Assembly (NCBI RefSeq): GCF_000600295.1 | Contig: NZ_JEMG01000001.1 | Location: forward strand, 139,459-203,458 | Length of the DNA stretch: 64,000 bases | Reading direction: 5' to 3' | Source of the DNA: Hylemonella gracilis str. Niagara R | GTDB lineage: Bacteria > Pseudomonadota > Gammaproteobacteria > Burkholderiales > Burkholderiaceae_C | Part shown: in pieces, positions 60,047 through 64,000 of the stretch | Layout: every line of letters begins with the position of its first letter | Position numbering within the stretch: the first letter of the stretch is position 1 | The notes under the pieces: generated by a model | Told to the model about the DNA's origin: nothing | Database searches by the model: none | The model's input: only the letters and a program-made list of their open reading frames with translations | Position numbers and translations under genes: made by a program

Positions 60047-61906
60047 TCAGGCACCCAGCCCAAGGGCGATGCGGTAGGTCAGAAAAGCCGCGACATACGC
60101 CAACGCGAACAGGTAGGCTGCCATGATCAGCGGATATCGCCAGGCATTGGTCTCGCGCCGCACCACGGCCAGCGTGGACATGCACTGCGGCGCGAACACG
60201 AACCAGGCGAGCAGGGCGTAGGCCGTGGCCATCGACCAGGTCTGGGCGATCACGGGCGCCAGCGCATCGGCCACCTCCCCCGTGGACGACAGCGCGTACA
60301 CCGTGCCCAAGGCGCCCACGGCAACCTCGCGCGCGGCCAAGCCAGGAACCAGGGCGATCGAAATCTGCCAGTTGAAGCCGATGGGCGCGAACACAACCTC
60401 CAGCGCACGCCCCAGATACCCGGCCAAGCTGTACTGTATGGCCGGGCCCGTCGCGCCCTCGGGCGGAGCGGGGAAGCTGGACAGGAACCACAACACCACG
60501 GTCAGGGCGAAGATGATGGTGCCCACGCGGCGCAGGAAGATGCGTGCCCGCTCCCACAAGCCGATCAACAGGTTGCGCAGGTTCGGCAGGCGGTAGGGCG
60601 GCAGCTCCAGCATGAGCGGCTGGTAGCTGCTCTTCATCCAGACGCGCTTGAGCAGCCAAGCCACCAGCATGGCCGAGATCACGCCGGCCAGGTAGAGCAC
60701 GAACAGCGTGAGGCCTTGCAGATTGACGCCCCCCACGGTCTGTCGAGGCACGAAGGCGCCGATCAGCAGCGCGTACACCGGGAGCCGCGCCGAGCAGGTC
60801 ATCAGCGGCGCGACCATGATGGTGGCCAGCCGGTCACGCCAATTCGGGATGGTGCGCGTGGCCATGATGCCGGGGATGGCGCAGGCAAAGCTCGACAGCA
60901 AGGGAATGAAGGCACGGCCCGACAAGCCGACCTTGCCCATCAGCGTGTCCAGCAGGAAAGCGGCGCGCGGCAGGTAGCCCGAGTCCTCCAGCACCAGGAT
61001 GAACAGGAAGAGGATCAGGATCTGCGGCAGGAACACCAGCACGCCGCCGACACCGGCAATCACGCCATCGACCAGCAGGCTGCGCAGAGGCCCGTCGGCC
61101 ATGTGGGCGCTGAGCGCCTCACCGGCCCAGGCCATGGCCTCGCTGATGGCGTCCATGGGCACGGCGGCCCAGGAGAACACCGCCTGGAACATCAGGAACA
61201 GCAGTGCTGCCAGCAAGGCCAGGCCGCCGACCGGGTGCATGACGATGGCGTCGAGCCGATGGTTGAAACGCTTGAACTGGGTGGCACCGGGCGCGGCCAC
61301 GGCCAGGATACGGCGGACCTCGCGCTGCAGCTCCGGCAGGCTCGGCACATCCGTGCCGACCACCGACCGCGGCACCGCCGGCACAGGCCATTCGGCCTGC
61401 CGCTCCAGCTCGGCCAGCAGGGCCGCATGGCCACGGCTCTGCACCGCCACGGTCTCGACCACCGGCACGCCCAGTTCGGTGGAGAGGCGCTGGATGTCGA
61501 TGGCCAGGCCACGCGCACGCGCCACGTCGGCCATGTTCACGGAGACGACCATGGGTCGGCCGAGCCGGCGCAGCTCCAGCACCAGGCGCAGATTCATGAC
61601 GAGATTGGTGGCGTCAACCACGGCGATCAGCGCGTCTGGCGCGGGTTCACCAGCGCGTTGGCCCAGCACCATCTCGCGCGTGACGGCCTCGTCCGGTGTG
61701 GACGGCGTCAGGCTGTAGGCCCCGGGCAGGTCGATGACGGAGACGGTGCGCCCGTTGGCCAGCGTGGTGCTGCCGACCTTGCGCTCGACGGTGACGCCCG
61801 CGTAATTGGCCACCTTCTGGCGCGCGCCAGTGAGCAGGTTGAACAGCGCCGTCTTGCCGCAATTGGGATTGCCGACCAGGGCCACGCGCAATGTGTCGGC
61901 GCTCAT
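60047..61906 (-). CDS. feoB: Ferrous iron transporter FeoB
   Basis: Inner-membrane Fe(II) permease with an N-terminal G domain, 619 residues. G1 GNPNCGKTALFN (12-23), DLPGAYSL (G3), NMAD (G4) and the GDP-dissociation-inhibitor helical domain precede two Gate domains with PLMTCSARLPVYALL and FAPQCMSTLAVVRRETN (Cys residues in the pore). This is the shorter betaproteobacterial form (E. coli has 773 residues). It overlaps feoA by 4 bp. Confidence 0.96.
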   Translation of the reverse strand: MSADTLRVALVGNPNCGKTALFNLLTGARQKVANYAGVTVERKVGSTTLANGRTVSVIDLPGAYSLTPSTPDEAVTREMVLGQRAGEPAPDALIAVVDATNLVMNLRLVLELRRLGRPMVVSVNMADVARARGLAIDIQRLSTELGVPVVETVAVQSRGHAALLAELERQAEWPVPAVPRSVVGTDVPSLPELQREVRRILAVAAPGATQFKRFNHRLDAIVMHPVGGLALLAALLFLMFQAVFSWAAVPMDAISEAMAWAGEALSAHMADGPLRSLLVDGVIAGVGGVLVFLPQILILFLFILVLEDSGYLPRAAFLLDTLMGKVGLSGRAFIPLLSSFACAIPGIMATRTIPNWRDRLATIMVAPLMTCSARLPVYALLIGAFVPRQTVGGVNLQGLTLFVLYLAGVISAMLVAWLLKRVWMKSSYQPLMLELPPYRLPNLRNLLIGLWERARIFLRRVGTIIFALTVVLWFLSSFPAPPEGATGPAIQYSLAGYLGRALEVVFAPIGFNWQISIALVPGLAAREVAVGALGTVYALSSTGEVADALAPVIAQTWSMATAYALLAWFVFAPQCMSTLAVVRRETNAWRYPLIMAAYLFALAYVAAFLTYRIALGLGA

Positions 61907-62205
61907 GCGGGCCGCCTTTGCGCGCGCGCATCAGCTGCCACTTCGACGCTGACTTCGACACACTGCGCCTCGATCTGCCGCAGGGCGAAGAAGGTCTCGC
62001 CCACCTGAACCGCGAGCGGTTCACGGCCGCCCGGGCCACGGCGCATCAGTTGCACCGGTTCACCCGGCAGGAAGCCGAGTTCACTCAAGCGACGCAGGAG
62101 TTGGGGGTCCGGCACCCCCGCGGGGTTCAGGCCGAGGACGGTGCCGCGCGCGCCCTGGGGCAGCTCGGACAGTCGGATGGGGGAGGTGTTTGAAGCGGGA
62201 GACAT
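61903..62205 (-). CDS. feoA: Ferrous iron transport protein FeoA
   Basis: A 100-residue SH3-like cytoplasmic accessory protein of FeoB. The core LRRLSELGFLPGEPVQLMRRGPGG is typical; the tail EVAADARAQRRPA is basic. It is the first gene of the feo operon, behind a Fur-box-like site 60 bp upstream, and overlaps feoB by 4 bp. Confidence 0.93.
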   Translation of the reverse strand: MSPASNTSPIRLSELPQGARGTVLGLNPAGVPDPQLLRRLSELGFLPGEPVQLMRRGPGGREPLAVQVGETFFALRQIEAQCVEVSVEVAADARAQRRPA

Positions 62206-62264
62206 GGCAAGGCCTGACGAAGATCAGGCAGGCAAAAGGCGACCAGAAACAATGGGCGCCCGAT

Positions 62265-62283
62265 GCAAATGATAATGGCTCTC
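62265..62283 (-). promoter_or_regulatory. Fur box of the feo operon
   Basis: A 19-bp site matches the Fur consensus at 13 of 19 positions, including an uninterrupted AATGATAAT core. It lies 60 bp upstream of feoA in the gap before radA, as expected for Fe-Fur repression of ferrous iron uptake. Confidence 0.65.
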
Positions 62284-62335
62284 GACTGGCTTATCCGCTT
62301 CCCGCGCCCCTCTTTACGCAGAGGTTTGCGCTGGA

Positions 62336-63817
62336 TCAATCCAGCCCGCGCAGGGCCTGGATCGCTTCCTCGACGCGCTCCACCGGGTGGATGGTCAACC
62401 CTTCGATGGCCTTCTTGGGCGCGTTGGCCTTGGGCACGATGGCGACGCTGAAACCCAGTTTGGCCGCCTCCTTGAGCCGATCCTGCCCCCGCGGCGCCGG
62501 GCGTACCTCACCGGCCAGACCCACTTCGCCAAAAGCGATGAAACCCTTGGGCAGGGGCTTGCCGCGCAGGCTGGAGGTGATGGACAGCAACACCGCCAGG
62601 TCGGCCGCCGGTTCACTGATGCGCACGCCCCCGACGGCGTTGACGAACACGTCCTGATCCATGCAGGCCACACCCGCGTGGCGGTGCAGCACGGCCAGCA
62701 GCATGGCCAGGCGATCTCGATCCAGGCCCACGGACAGGCGGCGTGGGCTCGGACCACCGCTGTCCACCAGGGCCTGGATTTCCACCAATAGAGGGCGGGT
62801 GCCTTCCAGCGTGACCATCACGCAACTGCCGGGCACAGGCTCGGCGTGCTGGCTCAGGAAGATCGCGCTGGGATTGCTCACGCCCTTCAGGCCTTTTTCC
62901 GTCATCGCGAACACGCCGATCTCATTCACCGCGCCGAAGCGGTTCTTGATGGCGCGGATCAGGCGGAAGCTGCTGTGCGTGTCGCCCTCGAAGTACAGCA
63001 CCGTGTCCACCATGTGCTCGAGCACACGCGGGCCAGCCAGCGCGCCTTCCTTGGTGACATGGCCCACCAGCACGATGCAGGTGCCGCTGGCTTTCGCGGC
63101 ACGGGTCAGGTGGGCCGCGCATTCACGCACCTGGGCCACCGAGCCGGGCGCGGAAGTGAGCTGGTCCGAATAGACCGTCTGGATGGAATCGATGACGGCG
63201 ACTGCGGGCTGCTGCGCCTCCAGCGTGGCCAGGATTTTTTCGAGCTGGATCTCGGCCAGTACCTGTACCCGCGAACCTTCCAGGCCCAGGCGCCGCGCCC
63301 GCAGGGCCACCTGCGCGCCGCTCTCCTCGCCGGTGACGTACAGAACGCTCCCCCGTGCGCGCACCGGATGTGGCGCTCTGCCCCCACTTGCAGGCTGGCC
63401 TTGCGCTGCGCTTGAGGGTGGGCGTTCGCCGTCTTGGGGCGGCCCAGCGACGCTCGACACACCCCCACCCGCGCGTTGCAAGTTGTCCAGGGCCTGCAGC
63501 AGCAGGGTCGATTTGCCGATGCCCGGATCGCCCCCGATCAGGACCACACCGCCTTCAACGATGCCACCACCCAGCACGCGGTCCAGCTCGTCCAGGCCCG
63601 TGGGGGTGCGTTCCACATCGGCTGCCTCGATGTCGGCCAGGGCCTGCACCTCGGCGGTCCGGGCCAGCGCGGCAAAGCGATTTTTCGTCGGCGCGATAGT
63701 TTCGGCCACCGTTTCGACCAGGGTGTTCCAGGCCTTGCAGTGCGGGCACTGGCCCAGCCATTTGCTGCTGGTGCCGCCGCATTCGCCGCAGCTGTAGACC
63801 GTCTTTTCTTTTGCCAT
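62336..63817 (-). CDS. radA: DNA repair protein RadA with an in-frame insertion
   Basis: RecA-like ATPase that drives branch migration in recombination, 493 residues. The N-terminal zinc finger has Cys10, Cys13, Cys24 and Cys27. Walker A is GGDPGIGKST (95-104). The RadA-specific KNRFG motif and the C-terminal Lon-protease-like domain (PRRLSVGLDRDRLAMLLAVL ... KGFIAFGEVGLAGEVRP) are intact. About 39 residues (118-156, rich in Pro, Ser, Ala, Gly, Arg) sit between the Walker A helix and the strand VLYVTGEESG, where relatives have none; most RadA proteins have about 455. Otherwise all essential motifs are kept. Confidence 0.95.
   Translation of the reverse strand: MAKEKTVYSCGECGGTSSKWLGQCPHCKAWNTLVETVAETIAPTKNRFAALARTAEVQALADIEAADVERTPTGLDELDRVLGGGIVEGGVVLIGGDPGIGKSTLLLQALDNLQRAGGGVSSVAGPPQDGERPPSSAAQGQPASGGRAPHPVRARGSVLYVTGEESGAQVALRARRLGLEGSRVQVLAEIQLEKILATLEAQQPAVAVIDSIQTVYSDQLTSAPGSVAQVRECAAHLTRAAKASGTCIVLVGHVTKEGALAGPRVLEHMVDTVLYFEGDTHSSFRLIRAIKNRFGAVNEIGVFAMTEKGLKGVSNPSAIFLSQHAEPVPGSCVMVTLEGTRPLLVEIQALVDSGGPSPRRLSVGLDRDRLAMLLAVLHRHAGVACMDQDVFVNAVGGVRISEPAADLAVLLSITSSLRGKPLPKGFIAFGEVGLAGEVRPAPRGQDRLKEAAKLGFSVAIVPKANAPKKAIEGLTIHPVERVEEAIQALRGLD
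63350..63466 (-). repeat. Repeat-like in-frame insertion inside radA
   Basis: About 117 bp (39 codons) that break a conserved part of radA without shifting the frame. The block holds a 7-bp inverted repeat GGGTGGG (63416-63422) and CCCACCC (63464-63470). Its core shares CGTTCGCC, CTTGGGG and CGGCCC, in the same order, with the segment at 20700-20741. The borders are taken from the protein and are approximate. Confidence 0.65.
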
Positions 63818-63868
63818 GCGCTCATCTTAGCCGATGGCTGTATGAAATCACAGTTCTATGATGTCCCC

Positions 63869-64000
63869 ATGGAATACCGGAAAGTCTGCATTTATGGGGC
63901 CGGCGCCATCGGTGGCTGGGTCGGCGCGGGCCTCGCCGTCGCGGGCTGCGAGCTCGGTGTCATCGCGCGCGGTGCGACGCTGGAGGCGCTGCGCCGCGAC
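63869..64000 (+). CDS. 2-dehydropantoate 2-reductase, N-terminal part (cut by window edge)
   Basis: The first 44 codons of a ketopantoate reductase (PanE/ApbA family), running off the right edge. CIYGAGAIGGWVGAGLAVAG (7-26) is the NADPH-binding Rossmann motif with the family's GAGAIGG; VIARGATLEALRRD follows. An in-frame ATG at 63842 is an alternative start. It diverges from radA. PanE makes pantoate for CoA synthesis, but many paralogues act on other 2-keto acids. Confidence 0.85.
   Translation, partial: MEYRKVCIYGAGAIGGWVGAGLAVAGCELGVIARGATLEALRRD

Overview
The window is 64 kb of dense, GC-rich bacterial chromosome. The protein sequences (EF-G, S7, S12, RadA, GatCAB, HemB, MreB), the str-operon order, the aspartate-rich HemB and the TRAP and DctP types all point to a betaproteobacterium of the order Burkholderiales, most likely family Comamonadaceae. 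That placement is inference from protein likeness; no 16S gene is present. I saw no prophage, plasmid, insertion sequence, tRNA, rRNA or CRISPR array. This is ordinary chromosome carrying core genes interleaved with small accessory operons.

Layout. 1-3.6 kb: str operon on the minus strand (rpsL-rpsG-fusA, plus the first codons of tuf at the left edge). 3.6-10.3 kb: a PBP5-type carboxypeptidase and hydrolase pair, a [2Fe-2S] protein, a VanZ-like membrane protein, the heme pair hemJ/hemB with a candidate small RNA between them, and corA. 10.3-14.1 kb: Lon-N-domain protein, amidohydrolase and dienelactone hydrolase on the minus strand; SDR and marC on the plus strand. 14.1-25.9 kb: a TRAP transporter, an ECF41-type sigma factor with its AhpD-like target gene, an SLC13 carrier behind a perfect FNR box, a LysR regulator divergent from mmsA and a GMC oxidoreductase, and a TauE-like carrier. 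26-34.5 kb: cell-shape genes mreBCD-mrdA, divergent from gatCAB. 34.5-41.4 kb: a SnoaL-like protein divergent from its TetR regulator with twin operators, and a cyanate/nitrate-type ABC transporter with cyanase, preceded by a cytoplasmic two-component pair. 41.4-56.9 kb: pyrE and exonuclease III with interlocked start codons, an SMP-30-like protein with its LysR regulator, an epoxide-hydrolase-like protein, a DUF3422 protein, a patatin/POTRA/beta-barrel protein, a metallo-hydrolase, an M48 protease, an AmpG-like carrier, a Sel1-repeat protein and an OmpR-type two-component system. 57-64 kb: a small zinc-finger protein, ilvE, an aldo/keto reductase broken by one stop codon, the feoAB iron operon with a Fur box, radA, and the start of a 2-dehydropantoate 2-reductase.

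The most interesting signals are not whole genes. (1) radA carries about 39 extra codons between Walker A and the next core strand. They have the structure of a palindromic repeat and share a core with a shorter in-frame segment in the LysR gene near 20.7 kb. (2) A second repeat family of about 88 bp sits directly 3' of fusA, an M48 gene and (diverged) gatC, always in the same orientation to the gene. (3) Between hemJ and hemB lies a well-formed small-RNA unit: promoter, a hairpin with a CCUCC (anti-Shine-Dalgarno) loop, and a terminator. (4) The ECF41 sigma gene and its target carry identical TGTCACA-N16-CGTC promoters. I did not find a multi-gene system that I would call undescribed.
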